5,176 nt of DNA from Prolixibacteraceae bacterium (GTDB lineage: Bacteria > Bacteroidota > Bacteroidia > Bacteroidales > Prolixibacteraceae): contig DMFR01000430.1 of assembly GCA_003450125.1 (NCBI GenBank), forward strand, positions 10,686-15,861, written 5' to 3'. The notes under the pieces are model-generated. The model saw only the letters and a program-made list of their open reading frames with translations. It was not told the DNA's origin and did no database searches. The translations under genes and the position numbers were made by a program. Shown here one piece after another: positions 5,156 to 5,176 of the stretch. Positions within the stretch are counted from its first letter, which is position 1. Every line of letters starts with the position of its first letter.

Positions 5156-5176
5156 GTTTAAAGTTTCAGGTTTAAA
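5156..5176 (+). repeat. Heptamer repeat, copy 3, at the right edge
   Basis: Three in-register units, GTTTAAA, GTTTCAG and GTTTAAA, run to the last base and may continue outside the window. The 18-bp core is identical to the reverse complement of 1706-1723. It lies about 50 bp upstream of the predicted -7 element of the minus-strand unit. The stretch 5113-5155 between them holds nothing else I can identify. Confidence 0.75.

Overview
The window looks like a chromosomal stretch from a member of the Bacteroidota. Three upstream regions carry perfect matches to the TAnnTTTG -7 element of that phylum's primary sigma factor. Most starts have weak or absent Shine-Dalgarno sequences, and the GreA, RuvC and HIT proteins read as Bacteroidales-like versions. 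The housekeeping genes sampled are about 46-48% GC. I cannot name the genus.

Layout. Positions 1-124 hold a -7-type promoter followed at once by a strong terminator-like hairpin and a U-tract, then a good ribosome binding site. On the + strand follow greA (transcript cleavage factor) and, 8 bp later, a HIT-family hydrolase, probably one operon. Positions 1009-1182 are intergenic and unusually rich in signals: a heptamer tandem repeat, a short sequence resembling a decayed copy of the greA 3' end, a perfect spaced inverted repeat and a -7 element. Next comes a two-gene toxin-antitoxin module of about 33% GC (antitoxin 1183-1431, ParE/RelE-like toxin 1428-1721, ATGA overlap). It is bounded on both sides by members of the same heptamer repeat family in opposite orientation, and the right-hand copy contains the toxin's stop codon.

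The remainder is on the - strand and read right to left: a secreted TPR protein (from 5073), a DMT/EamA membrane transporter overlapping it by 4 bp, and ruvC (Holliday junction resolvase) 42 bp further on, probably one transcription unit from a promoter near 5097-5104. ruvC converges on the toxin gene with only 8 bp between stops. A third heptamer repeat copy sits at the right edge and may continue beyond it.

The protein-coding content is mostly core genome plus one likely acquired toxin-antitoxin cassette. I see no new multi-gene system. The points most worth a second look are the possible greA leader attenuator, the heptamer repeat family bracketing the low-GC cassette, the candidate toxin-antitoxin operator, and the antitoxin, which I cannot place in a named family.
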